Numbered from the stretch's first letter, positions 1-7,014 are shown. The stretch is 9,509 nt of DNA from Deltaproteobacteria bacterium (GCA_013696695.1 JACCYD010000401.1:1-9509), one strand, 5' to 3'. Translations and numbers: made by a program. Notes: generated by a model from the letters alone, not told the origin.

Positions 1-38
1 TCATAGGTGAGATCTTAGCGCTGGTCTCCGACGAGGAT
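1..38 (+). repeat. Left terminal inverted repeat of the IS
   Basis: This pairs with 1381-1418. The outer block (positions 1-10) is perfect, positions 14-17 (CTTA) match, and the inner block (26-34, CTCCGACGA) also matches. The block structure suggests an outer cleavage-site block and an inner transposase-binding block, which is how IS4-type ends are usually organised. That assignment is inference. Confidence 0.85.
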
Positions 39-120
39 TGGGCGGGAGATCCCGGGGATCGACAAGCGACAACGACAGCCTCCAAGCTGCGGTTACCACG
101 CCAACAACTCGGAGACTGCG

Positions 121-1404
121 TTGTCTACCTCGCACCTTACCAGGATGCGCACGGCCCTCGCACGTGCGCTTTCCATCGATGATGTTAACCAGCTCGGTCG
201 CGAGACCGGCCAGAGCGAGCGGCTGCGGACGATCACGCCGCATCGCTTGTTCCTTTCGACGATCGCAGCACTTGCCGGTGGACGAGTCGAATCGCTCGCT
301 GACCTCCAGCGCGAGTTCAACCACCAGAACAACATCACCGTCGCCTACAAGGCGTTCTACAACAGGCTTGCGCGGCCCGGCTTCGCTGCGTTCATGCGCC
401 AGATGTTCTCCCGACTCGTCGAGAAACTCTGCATCCAGACGCTCGCACCCGATGGACACTCTGCCGTATCGAGGTTCAAAGACTTTGTCATCCAGGACGG
501 GTCGTCGTTCGCACTCAAGAAGAAGCTGCGAGATGTTTTCCCAGGTCGGTTCACCACAGTCGAGCCGTCGGCCGTGGAAGTGCATGCAACCTACAGCGGA
601 TTCTCCGACGAGGTCAGTTCCGTCGAGATCGCGCCCGACAGCGAGGCCGAGCGTCAGTTCCTGCCCGAGCCAACGACGTTGAAGGATCGACTGCTGCTCG
701 CCGATCGTGGATATCCGAGCACGAAGTACTTCGACGCAGTTCGCGAGAACGGCGGCAGCTTCATCGTACGGCTCAGTCGAAGCCACGATCCCTGGGTTTG
801 CGCCGCGTGGCTCGACGGCAAGCGCGCCACGCTGAACAAGGCGGTACGCCTGTCGCGCTTCATCGCGCAGAACGCTAACCGTCGAATGGATCTCGACGTC
901 GAGTACGATCGCACCGAGTACGCCTTTCGCGTTGTCGTCTTACCCGGTCACGAAACGACGATGACGCGGTTGTGCACCAACTTGCCCCGGACACCCTTCT
1001 CGCTCGACCTCGTCTCGCGCTTGTACCGCTTCCGCTGGCAGATCGAGCTCGTGTTCAAAGAATGGAAGTCGTACGCGAACCTCCACAAATTCGACACGGC
1101 CAACGAGAACATCGCGGCTGGGCTGATCTGGGCGAGTCTGTGCGCTGCCGTCCTCAAGCGCTTCTTGGCTCACGCAGCGCAGCTCGTCGGTGGCAAGCCA
1201 ATGTCCACTCGCCGTGTCGCCATGTGCGCCGGACACATCATCGACGAGCTCGTCGCGGCGCTACTCGCGTGCGTCAGCATTGCGACGGTCTTTCACGAAG
1301 GGATGACGTTCCTGCTCGCGAATGCGCGGCGTTCGAACCCGGCGCGCGACCGCGACACGGGACGGCTCCGGACCGGCCTAATCGTCGTCGGAGCGCGTTC
1401 TTAA
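121..1404 (+). CDS. IS4-family DDE transposase
   Basis: This 427-residue protein catalyses cut-and-paste transposition of the element at 1-1418. The DDE triad is visible: D126 in QDGSS, D195 in LLADRGY, and E309. E309 sits in a textbook IS4 signature, Y302-x2-R305-x3-E309-x6-K316, within LYRFRWQIELVFKEWK. The N-terminal 100 residues form the usual helical DNA-binding region, and the segment between the second D and the E is the expected beta-rich insertion. The chosen start is TTG at 121, because GGAG at 111-114 lies 6 nt upstream. The in-frame ATG at 145 is the alternative and would remove eight residues. No frameshift or missing catalytic residue is seen, so the enzyme looks functional. The stop falls inside the right terminal repeat. 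Confidence 0.93.
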   Translation: MSTSHLTRMRTALARALSIDDVNQLGRETGQSERLRTITPHRLFLSTIAALAGGRVESLADLQREFNHQNNITVAYKAFYNRLARPGFAAFMRQMFSRLVEKLCIQTLAPDGHSAVSRFKDFVIQDGSSFALKKKLRDVFPGRFTTVEPSAVEVHATYSGFSDEVSSVEIAPDSEAERQFLPEPTTLKDRLLLADRGYPSTKYFDAVRENGGSFIVRLSRSHDPWVCAAWLDGKRATLNKAVRLSRFIAQNANRRMDLDVEYDRTEYAFRVVVLPGHETTMTRLCTNLPRTPFSLDLVSRLYRFRWQIELVFKEWKSYANLHKFDTANENIAAGLIWASLCAAVLKRFLAHAAQLVGGKPMSTRRVAMCAGHIIDELVAALLACVSIATVFHEGMTFLLANARRSNPARDRDTGRLRTGLIVVGARS

Positions 1405-1418
1405 GTGATCACCTATGA
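1381..1418 (-). repeat. Right terminal inverted repeat of the IS
   Basis: The reverse complement begins TCATAGGTGATCACTTA and matches the left end at 27 of 38 positions. The transposase stop codon (TAA, 1402-1404) and its last eight sense codons lie inside this repeat, so coding sequence and transposon end overlap. Confidence 0.85.
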
Positions 1419-1425
1419 GCTGTCG

Positions 1426-1496
1426 CTAACGCGAGCGGAGCTTGCGACCTGGCTACCGCGAGCGAAGCTTGCCCTGCTACCGCGAGCGAAGCTTGC
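1426..1496 (-). repeat. Three 20-bp repeats with hairpin potential
   Basis: On the plus strand, copies at 1453-1472 and 1477-1496 both read CTACCGCGAGCGAAGCTTGC. A third copy at 1426-1445 differs at two positions. Start-to-start spacings are 27 and 24 bp, with unrelated 4-7 bp spacers. On the minus strand each copy can fold as GC-a-AGC-ttc-GCT-c-GC, an imperfect REP-like stem. Each copy ends in TAG on that strand, and both spacings are multiples of three. The copy at 1477-1496 encodes the last residues and stop of the aldehyde dehydrogenase gene. This could be a dispersed intergenic repeat family, a local tandem duplication, or a weak transcription terminator. Confidence 0.8.
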
Positions 1497-3015
1497 GAAA
1501 TAAATCGCCGGCCTTCGCCACCACGCCATCGCCGTACAGCTGCTTGATCATCCCCTTCAGCCGCTTCGTCATGTCCTTGGGCTGACGGAACGACATCATG
1601 TTCATCGGGATCGACACCACTTGCTCGGCGGTCGACTTGATGCGCGTGAACTCGCGGATGCCTTCGTCGCCGTGAATGCGGCCGAAGCCCGAATCACCGA
1701 CGCCGCCGAACGGCAGGCTCGGGATGCCGGCGAAGCCCATCACCGAATTGACCGAGGTCATGCCGGCGCGGATGCGTGCGCCGATCTCGCGCGCGACCTC
1801 GGACTTGCCGGCGAACACCGACGAGCCGAGACCGAACGTGGTGTCGTTCGCGAGCTTGACCGCCTCGTCGAGCGAGGCGACGCGCTGGATCGGGATCACG
1901 GGACCGAACGTCTCGTCGGACATCACCTTCATCTGGTGCGTCACGTTGGTGAGGACCGTCGGCTGGATATAGGAGCCACTGATCGCCTCGGCACCGCCGG
2001 TGTGGACCTTGGCGCCCTTCGCGACCGCATCCTCGAGGTGATTCTTGACGATCGCGACCTGCGCGGGTGACGTCATCGCGCCGAGGTGGCCATCGTCGCC
2101 GCCCGTCTTGAGCGCGCGCACGTTCTCGATCACCTTGTCGACGAACTTGTCGTGCACGGCGTCGGCGACGTAGACGCGCTCGACGGAGATGCAGGCCTGG
2201 CCGGCGTTGGTGAGCGCGCCGTAGACGCAGGCTTCGGCCGCCTTGTCGAGATCGGCATCCTCCGCGACGATCATCGGATCCTTACCGCCGAGCTCGAGCA
2301 GCACGGGCGTCAGGCGCTCCGCGGCCGCGATCATCACGCGCTTGCCGGTGGCCGCGCTGCCGGTGAACGCGACCTTGTCGACCGCGGCCTTCGCGAGCGC
2401 GGCACCCGTCGCACCAGCACCGGTGACGACCTGGAGGAGGTCCGCGAGCGCAAACGTCTTCGCCGCGATCTCGGCGACCTTGACCGCGAGCAGCGGCGTC
2501 AGCTCCGATGGCTTGAACACGACGGCATTGCCGGCGGCGAGCGCATACGCGATCGAGCCCATCGGCGTGAACAGCGGGTAGTTCCACGGGCCGATCACGC
2601 CGATCACGCCGAGCGGGAGATAGGTGACCGTGGCGCGGAAGTTCGCGAGGATGCCGGCCGACACCTTCTTCGGAGCCATCGCTTCCTCGGCGCGCGCCGC
2701 AGCGTGCTGCACGTGACCGAGTGCCATCATCACTTCGGTGTAGGCCTCGAGCATCGGCTTGCCATTCTCGCGATGCAGCAGATCGGCGAACTCGTCAGCG
2801 TGTGCGGCGAGCGCCTTGCGGAACGCCGTCAGCTCCTCGGCGCGCGCCTGAAACGATCGCGTGGACCAGCTCTGCGCTGCGACGCGCGCACGAGCGACTG
2901 CGGCATCGACATCCGCCGCGGTGTGGATCGGAACCGTGCCGATCACCTGGCCGGTCGAAGGATCGTAGCTGGAGAGTCGCTCGCCGTTGGTCGCGGTGGA
3001 GATCGTCGTTGCCAT
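1477..3015 (-). CDS. NAD(P)-dependent aldehyde dehydrogenase
   Basis: This 512-residue cytoplasmic enzyme of the ALDH superfamily oxidises an aldehyde to the acid with NAD(P)+. All canonical catalytic residues are present at family spacing: N145 (PWNY), K168 (VFKPSE), E241 (LLELGGKDP) and nucleophile C275 (NAGQACIS). The cofactor-binding FTGSAATGK lies at 217-225. The substrate cannot be deduced; a fatty or aromatic aldehyde is possible. The C-terminus extends about 40 residues past the usual conserved end, with a basic tail, and its last codons lie in a repeat (1477-1496). ATG at 3015 is preferred over an upstream in-frame start at 3057 because family homology begins just after it, though neither has a strong ribosome site. 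It lies 70 bp downstream of the kinase gene in the same direction, so co-transcription is possible. Confidence 0.92.
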   Translation of the reverse strand: MATTISTATNGERLSSYDPSTGQVIGTVPIHTAADVDAAVARARVAAQSWSTRSFQARAEELTAFRKALAAHADEFADLLHRENGKPMLEAYTEVMMALGHVQHAAARAEEAMAPKKVSAGILANFRATVTYLPLGVIGVIGPWNYPLFTPMGSIAYALAAGNAVVFKPSELTPLLAVKVAEIAAKTFALADLLQVVTGAGATGAALAKAAVDKVAFTGSAATGKRVMIAAAERLTPVLLELGGKDPMIVAEDADLDKAAEACVYGALTNAGQACISVERVYVADAVHDKFVDKVIENVRALKTGGDDGHLGAMTSPAQVAIVKNHLEDAVAKGAKVHTGGAEAISGSYIQPTVLTNVTHQMKVMSDETFGPVIPIQRVASLDEAVKLANDTTFGLGSSVFAGKSEVAREIGARIRAGMTSVNSVMGFAGIPSLPFGGVGDSGFGRIHGDEGIREFTRIKSTAEQVVSIPMNMMSFRQPKDMTKRLKGMIKQLYGDGVVAKAGDLFRKLRSR

Positions 3016-3085
3016 GCGCGCACCATGGCACCCGCCGACGAGCGCCTCAACCCCCAATCGAGGGGATGGCCTATCTGGGGCCCGT

Positions 3086-4555
3086 TCAGCTCCAGATCAT
3101 GATCGCGGCGATGCCGCCACCGACGGCGAGCAGCACCACGATCGCGACGACCAGCCACCCGTTGCCCGCGTCGATCTTGTAGTCGGACTCGTTCAGATCG
3201 GACGACAACCGCGTCCCGCGTCCGGAGGGTTGCGGCTGCGCGCCGACATCGCGGATCTCGTCGGACCGCTTGGACGCCGGCGGGTTCGCGCGGTTTGCAT
3301 ACGCCGGGCGGATCACCGGAGGTGCACCCTGAAACGTCGGCGTCGGAATGATCGCGTCGAGCGATCCCGGCACAGTGGGCAGCGCGTCGTCGACTTGATC
3401 GAACCGTTCGGGAGGTGGCGTATTGCGGCTGCCGGTCTGCCGCCCGATCTCTCGCGCGCTCTTGCGCTGCTTGCTGGTCTGATCCGCCTGTTGCCAGGCC
3501 GACGCATCTTGCTCCTGCTGGGGCTCCTGCTGCCCCGCATCGTGGCGACCCTCGACGACGGACGTCTTCTCGTTATCCTCGCCGTCGGTGATCTCCGTCT
3601 TCTCGCCAGCGCCGGGTCGTGCGCCGTCGATCCACGGCTCCCTCTTGCTGCCGAACAGCTGAGTCATGAACCGACCCATCGCGGTGTTCGAGCCGGTCAG
3701 CTTCGCGCGCACCGTGAACGCATCGAGCGCTTCGATCAGCTCCTGCCCCGATTGAAAGCGCGCGTTCGGATCGCCCGCCAACGCGGTGAGCACGATCGCT
3801 TCGAGCTCGCGCGGATATCCCGGCACGGCGATCGACGGCAAGACCATGTCGCCCGACACGATCCGCTTCATGGTCTCGAAGTCGTCGTTACCCTTGAACG
3901 CGCGCCGCAGCGTCGTCAGCTCGTAGAGACAGATGCCGAGCGCGAAGATGTCGCTGCGCCGATCGATCTGCTTGCCCTTGCACTGCTCGGGCGACATGTA
4001 CCCGTACTTGCCCTTGATGGTGCCGCCGACCGTCTTCGTCGCGCGCTCCTCGGCCTTCGCGATGCCGAAGTCGAGCACCTTCACGCTGCCGTCGCAGCCG
4101 ACCATGATGTTGGCCGGCGAGACATCGCGATGAACGATGTTGAGCGGCTGGCCGTTCTTGCCGCGGCGTTCGTGAGCGTGGTGCAAGCCTGCCGCGGCAC
4201 CCGAGATGATCATCACCGCGAGCTCGAGCGGGATCGTCCAGCCTCGGCGCAGCGTGGTCTCGAGGATCGCGCGCGCGTTCTCGCCGTGCACGTACTCCAT
4301 CGCCATGAAGTAGGCGCCGTCGGCCTGATCGACCTCGTAGACCTGCGCGACGTTCTGGTGATTGAGCGTGGCCGCGAGCTTGGCCTCGTCGAGGAACATC
4401 GTGACGAACCGTTGATCGCTCGCGCGCTCCCTGAGGATCGTCTTCAGCACGACGTGGCGCTCGAACGACCCGAGCCCGCTTTGGCGCGCGAGGTAAATCT
4501 GCGCCATGCCACCGGTCGCGAGGTGAGTGATCACCTCGTAACGGCCAACCCGCAT
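3086..4555 (-). CDS. Hanks-type Ser/Thr protein kinase, C-terminally membrane-anchored
   Basis: This 489-residue kinase has a complete catalytic domain at about residues 5-275: glycine loop in HLATGGMAQ (11-19), ATP-binding K38, helix-C E57, catalytic loop H142-R143-D144 with N149, D162-F163-G164, and an SPE form of APE at 188-190. The 'HRDVSPANIM' variant is typical of myxobacterial kinases. Residues about 300-465 are low-complexity, rich in Gln, Pro and charged residues. A single hydrophobic helix at about 467-488 ends the protein, so the kinase should sit in the cytoplasm as a tail-anchored protein with no outer sensor domain. I chose ATG 4555 because a candidate promoter at 4590-4618 would start RNA near 4582, making the alternative GTG (4582) leaderless. 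The open frame continues to 5035, but that part is not kinase-like and overlaps the gene at 4680-5162. Confidence 0.93.
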   Translation of the reverse strand: MRVGRYEVITHLATGGMAQIYLARQSGLGSFERHVVLKTILRERASDQRFVTMFLDEAKLAATLNHQNVAQVYEVDQADGAYFMAMEYVHGENARAILETTLRRGWTIPLELAVMIISGAAAGLHHAHERRGKNGQPLNIVHRDVSPANIMVGCDGSVKVLDFGIAKAEERATKTVGGTIKGKYGYMSPEQCKGKQIDRRSDIFALGICLYELTTLRRAFKGNDDFETMKRIVSGDMVLPSIAVPGYPRELEAIVLTALAGDPNARFQSGQELIEALDAFTVRAKLTGSNTAMGRFMTQLFGSKREPWIDGARPGAGEKTEITDGEDNEKTSVVEGRHDAGQQEPQQEQDASAWQQADQTSKQRKSAREIGRQTGSRNTPPPERFDQVDDALPTVPGSLDAIIPTPTFQGAPPVIRPAYANRANPPASKRSDEIRDVGAQPQPSGRGTRLSSDLNESDYKIDAGNGWLVVAIVVLLAVGGGIAAIMIWS

Positions 4556-4581
4556 GGGTGTGCCCAGCTCCGGCGGCGCCA

Positions 4582-4596
4582 CGATCCAAAGGATCG
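4582..4596. promoter_or_regulatory. Perfect dyad overlapping the kinase -10: candidate operator
   Basis: CGATCCAAAGGATCG is a perfect inverted repeat with 6-bp arms and a 3-bp centre. It covers the proposed -10 element and start point, where a repressor would act. No regulator is identified. It could be chance, since GATC-type palindromes are common in this DNA. Confidence 0.3.
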
Positions 4597-4618
4597 GCCG
4601 GGTGGCACGGCGTGTCAA
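4590..4618 (-). promoter_or_regulatory. Candidate sigma70-type promoter of the kinase gene
   Basis: On the minus strand, a perfect TTGACA (-35, plus-strand 4613-4618) is followed after 17 bp by GATCCT (4590-4595), a weak -10 matching three of six consensus positions. Transcription would start near 4582, giving a leader of about 28 nt to ATG 4555. It lies in the 124-bp gap behind the membrane-protein gene. Confidence 0.4.
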
Positions 4619-4679
4619 GCACGCCAACCCAGCGGTCTCCGACGACAACAGGTGAGACGACTCGGTGATCCCCGCAGCG

Positions 4680-5162
4680 CTAGGCCGGGCGCTTGGTACG
4701 CAGCACGAGGACGGCCGCGGCAACGCCGAGCACGATCGCAGCGACGAATGCGAAGACCCCGCGACCCAGCTCGGAGGTCGGGAACTCGTCGCGCGGAAAC
4801 CTCGCCGCGAACATGCCACCGGTGATGACGGCGGTGCCGATCGAGACCAGCACCGTCTTGGCGACCAGGCGAGGAATCCGCTTGGCAGCGAGCCCCGCTG
4901 CCAGCACGACGAGCATGAACGCCGAGAGCAAGCCGCCGGCCCACGCCCCCATACCGATCCGCATCCAGCGCTCGTCGACGCCGAGCCAGTTGAGCCCTGT
5001 CGGAACGCAGCCATCATCGAAGCATCGCTTCGCACCGAACGGACCGACCTCGGCGTCGCCGATCACCCACCAACGTCCGCCTTGCACCGACATCGCAAAT
5101 GCGATCCCCGATGCGAGCGCGAGCAGGATGACCAACCAACGACTTCTCACAGCGCCGCGCAT
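4680..5162 (-). CDS. Four-helix membrane protein, claudin-like layout, function unknown
   Basis: I do not recognise a named family for this 160-residue protein. Hydrophobic helices lie at about 9-26, 68-92, 98-119 and 134-154. Arg/Lys before helix 1, between helices 2 and 3 (AAKRIPRL) and at the C-terminus (RTKRP) put both ends in the cytoplasm. The first external loop (27-67) is the longest and carries tryptophans (WW at 31-32, W58) and a close cysteine pair (C47, C52) that could form a disulfide. Four helices, a large first loop with W residues and two cysteines resemble the claudin/PMP22 plan. This is a similarity of layout only. ATG 5162 is the first start in frame and has no clear ribosome site. 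The kinase gene follows after 124 bp in the same direction, suggesting a membrane-signalling link that the sequence cannot prove. Confidence 0.75.
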   Translation of the reverse strand: MRGAVRSRWLVILLALASGIAFAMSVQGGRWWVIGDAEVGPFGAKRCFDDGCVPTGLNWLGVDERWMRIGMGAWAGGLLSAFMLVVLAAGLAAKRIPRLVAKTVLVSIGTAVITGGMFAARFPRDEFPTSELGRGVFAFVAAIVLGVAAAVLVLRTKRPA

Positions 5163-5204
5163 TCTCTATGTGCCCATAAGTGCGCGCAACGGTTTCCTAA
5201 CATT

Positions 5205-5217
5205 CACTGAATCAGTG
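5205..5217. promoter_or_regulatory. Perfect dyad in the divergent intergenic region
   Basis: CACTGAATCAGTG has 6-bp arms around one central base. It lies in the 128-bp segment between the divergent membrane-protein gene (minus) and M23 peptidase gene (plus). Outer blocks TTTCC (5193-5197) and GGAAA (5220-5224) also pair, at unequal distance. It could be an operator shared by both promoters or a hairpin. A TTGACG at 5239-5244 is a possible -35 for the peptidase gene, but no good -10 follows it. Confidence 0.35.
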
Positions 5218-5290
5218 GCGGAAATGACGTTACCTACATTGACGATCGGGCACCGTCTCGCCGAACACTGATCGCTCTCAAAAGTCCGCC

Positions 5291-6121
5291 ATGCCCCGTC
5301 ACTCCCCTCACTCCCTTCTGGCCCCGCTCCTCGCCGTCGCTGTCGCGACGATGTCGTCGACCGGGCATGGGAATCCGACCGCAGGCGTCAACGTGACGGG
5401 CGAGCGCGGACAATCGGGTCTCGACCAGGTTCGCGATCATCTGCTCGCCCATCTCGAGCGCGACGTCGTGACGCCCGCCGCCTATCTCGGAGATCTGCTG
5501 GGTGCCGCCGGTGACAAGGTGATCCACACGCTCGATTCGCTCCGCGCGCACGCGAAGCTGCCGGCTCCCGATGTCAGTGCACTCAGCATCGAGCCGGTCG
5601 CCAACGCGAGCACCTCGGGGTTTGGCTGGCGCGAGGATCCGATCAACAAGCGCCGCAAATTTCACAGTGGTGCCGATATCCGCGGCAAGCACGGTACGCC
5701 CGTGATGGCGGCCGGTGCGGGCACGGTGATCTGCGCCGAATCGAAGACCGGATACGGCAACGTGGTCTTCGTGGATCACGGCAACGGCCTGGTCACCCGC
5801 TACGCGCACCTCCGCAAGATCGAGGTCAAGCAGGGCGCGATCGTCACCGCAGGTCAGCGCATCGGTCAGGTCGGCTCGTCGGGTCGCACCACTGGCCCGC
5901 ACCTTCACTTCGAAGTTCGCATCGACGGCGCGCCGGTCGATCCGGTCACCGCGTTGCTGGTCGGTCGCCTCGAGCGCGAGTCGCCGGCCCTCGGCCGGAT
6001 GGCGGCGCAGGTGCTATCGCCCGATGTTCAGCGCGCGAAGCAATCCGACTCTGCGGTGACGAAGACCAGCCGCCCCGAGCGCACCAACGCTCCGCTGCGC
6101 GTCAAGAAGCCGCTCTCGTAG
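5291..6121 (+). CDS. Secreted M23-family (LytM-type) metallopeptidase
   Basis: This 276-residue protein is likely exported and expected to cleave peptidoglycan cross-bridges or stems in the periplasm. Residues about 8-22 form a hydrophobic signal-like segment. Residues 40-90 look helical. The peptidase domain spans about 104-222, with all zinc and catalytic residues of active M23 enzymes: H125 and D129 (HSGAD), H173 (YAHL), and H204 and H206 (GPHLHFE). It is therefore not one of the degenerate LytM activators such as EnvC/NlpD. The last ~45 residues are polar and basic, probably disordered, and could bind the wall or nucleate a partner. ATG 5291 puts the signal segment at the start but has only a weak ribosome site. 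The next gene begins 8 nt after the stop, so the two are probably one operon. Confidence 0.92.
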   Translation: MPRHSPHSLLAPLLAVAVATMSSTGHGNPTAGVNVTGERGQSGLDQVRDHLLAHLERDVVTPAAYLGDLLGAAGDKVIHTLDSLRAHAKLPAPDVSALSIEPVANASTSGFGWREDPINKRRKFHSGADIRGKHGTPVMAAGAGTVICAESKTGYGNVVFVDHGNGLVTRYAHLRKIEVKQGAIVTAGQRIGQVGSSGRTTGPHLHFEVRIDGAPVDPVTALLVGRLERESPALGRMAAQVLSPDVQRAKQSDSAVTKTSRPERTNAPLRVKKPLS

Positions 6122-6129
6122 AGCGAGGC

Positions 6130-7014
6130 GTGGCCGACCTGCCCTGCCCCGGCGTGGTGGTGGTGTGGCGCGGTGGGCCGAGCCATACGACGCACCGGGT
6201 CCCCGATCAGGGAATCGAGATCGAGGACTCGCGCTTCGAGATCGTGGCCAGTCGACTCGGCCGCACGCATCTCGAGATGACGCCCCGTACGCGCGTGTGG
6301 TGGCACGGTCGAGCGCTCGCCGGAAGGCAGGCGTTGTCGCGGACCGCGGTCCTCCGCACCGGCGACGACACCGTGATGGTGGTGGTCGACGACGTGCGGC
6401 CATTCGAAGGCGTCACGCCGGTGCGCGCCGGCAAGCTCGTGATTGCTGGATCCCTCGGACCGATCCTGCGGGTGCTCGACGAAGCGGCGAACGCCGAGGA
6501 GAACGTCTCGATCAAAGGTCCCGTGGTGGTCGCGCACGAGCTGGCGCGGCACTACGCCGGAAAGCTCGGCACCCACGCCTGGTTCCGGCCGGGTGGCGAT
6601 CAGCACCTCGATCATTTCCTCTCCACGCGACGCAGCGTGCGAACGGTCGTGATCGAGCTGGTGCGGCCGCTGCTCGAGGCCGATGTCGCCGCGCTCGACA
6701 CCCTGCTCGAGACCGATCTCCGCTTCGTCATCGTCCGCACCAACAACCACTTCCTCGAGTGGCTGCCGCCGGCGCTGTCGCGTGACACGCTCGAGATCCC
6801 GGCCCTGCGATTCGACGAGCTACCGACGACGATCGCCGATCTCGTCGCTGCCACAGTGCCGGGTGCCAACATCCGCGCCGACGCGATCGAGCTCCTGCTG
6901 AATCGCGCCGCGACGCTCGGCGAAGATCGCTGGACCGAACTGCTGATGCGCGCGCTGGGTCGCGCCACCTCGACCACTCTCGACGCAGCGGATTTCGCGC
7001 GCGTGTTCCCGTGA
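6130..7014 (+). CDS. Degenerate FHA plus sigma54-activator (NtrC)-like AAA+ protein
   Basis: This is a 294-residue cytoplasmic protein with a GTG start 8 nt after the M23 stop. Residues about 8-90 resemble an FHA domain: ASRLGRTH recalls the SRxH core, and VLRTGDDTVMVVVDDV recalls the closing strands seen in FHA-sigma54 activators. Residues about 105-260 follow the NtrC AAA+ plan: GPILRVLDEA, then a Walker A site reduced to GPVVVAHE (130-137, canonical GExGTGKE), Walker B reduced to TVVIELV (172-178), sensor I-like LRFVIVRTNNHF, and IPALRFDELP in place of iPPLReR.DI. The linker between the Walker sites is short and holds no GAFTGA loop, and there is no C-terminal helix-turn-helix. ATP hydrolysis, sigma54 contact and DNA binding are therefore unlikely. 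It may be a scaffold or phosphopeptide reader for a Ser/Thr kinase. The fold assignment is by eye. Confidence 0.7.
   Translation: MADLPCPGVVVVWRGGPSHTTHRVPDQGIEIEDSRFEIVASRLGRTHLEMTPRTRVWWHGRALAGRQALSRTAVLRTGDDTVMVVVDDVRPFEGVTPVRAGKLVIAGSLGPILRVLDEAANAEENVSIKGPVVVAHELARHYAGKLGTHAWFRPGGDQHLDHFLSTRRSVRTVVIELVRPLLEADVAALDTLLETDLRFVIVRTNNHFLEWLPPALSRDTLEIPALRFDELPTTIADLVAATVPGANIRADAIELLLNRAATLGEDRWTELLMRALGRATSTTLDAADFARVFP

Larger units (their letters stand above)
1..1418 (+). mobile_element. IS4-family insertion sequence, apparently complete
   Basis: One transposase gene is bracketed by matching ends. Reading inward, the left end (1-38) and the reverse complement of the right end (1381-1418) align without gaps over 38 positions with 27 identities, including the first ten bases (TCATAGGTGA) and a second block, CTCCGACGA. 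The transposase carries the DDE residues and the YREK signature of the IS4 family, and a length of about 1.4 kb is typical. The left flank is outside the window, so the target-site duplication cannot be checked, and the true tip could lie a few bases further left. By eye its GC content is a little below that of the flanking genes, consistent with acquisition. It sits 7 bp from a cluster of short repeats. Confidence 0.9.

Noticed and set aside
1..786. Minus-strand open frame across the IS
   Set aside because: It is antisense to a transposase with all catalytic residues, and no domain is recognisable.
1426..1496. A small CRISPR array
   Set aside because: There are only three short repeats with 4-7 bp spacers, one repeat lies inside a gene end, and no cas gene is present.
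3051..3065. CCCC/GGGG stem between the kinase and aldehyde dehydrogenase genes
   Set aside because: The stem is only 4 bp with a 6-base loop and no T-run, too weak to call a terminator.
4521..4536. AGGTGAGTGATCACCT, sharing 11 bases with the IS right end
   Set aside because: It is inside the kinase glycine-loop coding region and explained by the conserved protein sequence. There are no other signs of an IS remnant.
2987..4825. Long open frame of 612 codons on the plus strand
   Set aside because: It is the antisense shadow of the kinase gene. The product is Arg/His/Asp-rich with no motif, while the minus strand encodes a complete kinase domain.
4556..5035. N-terminal extension of the kinase frame up to 5035
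   Set aside because: The extra residues are low-complexity Ser/Arg/Cys and overlap the better-supported membrane-protein gene. Kinase homology starts right after ATG 4555.
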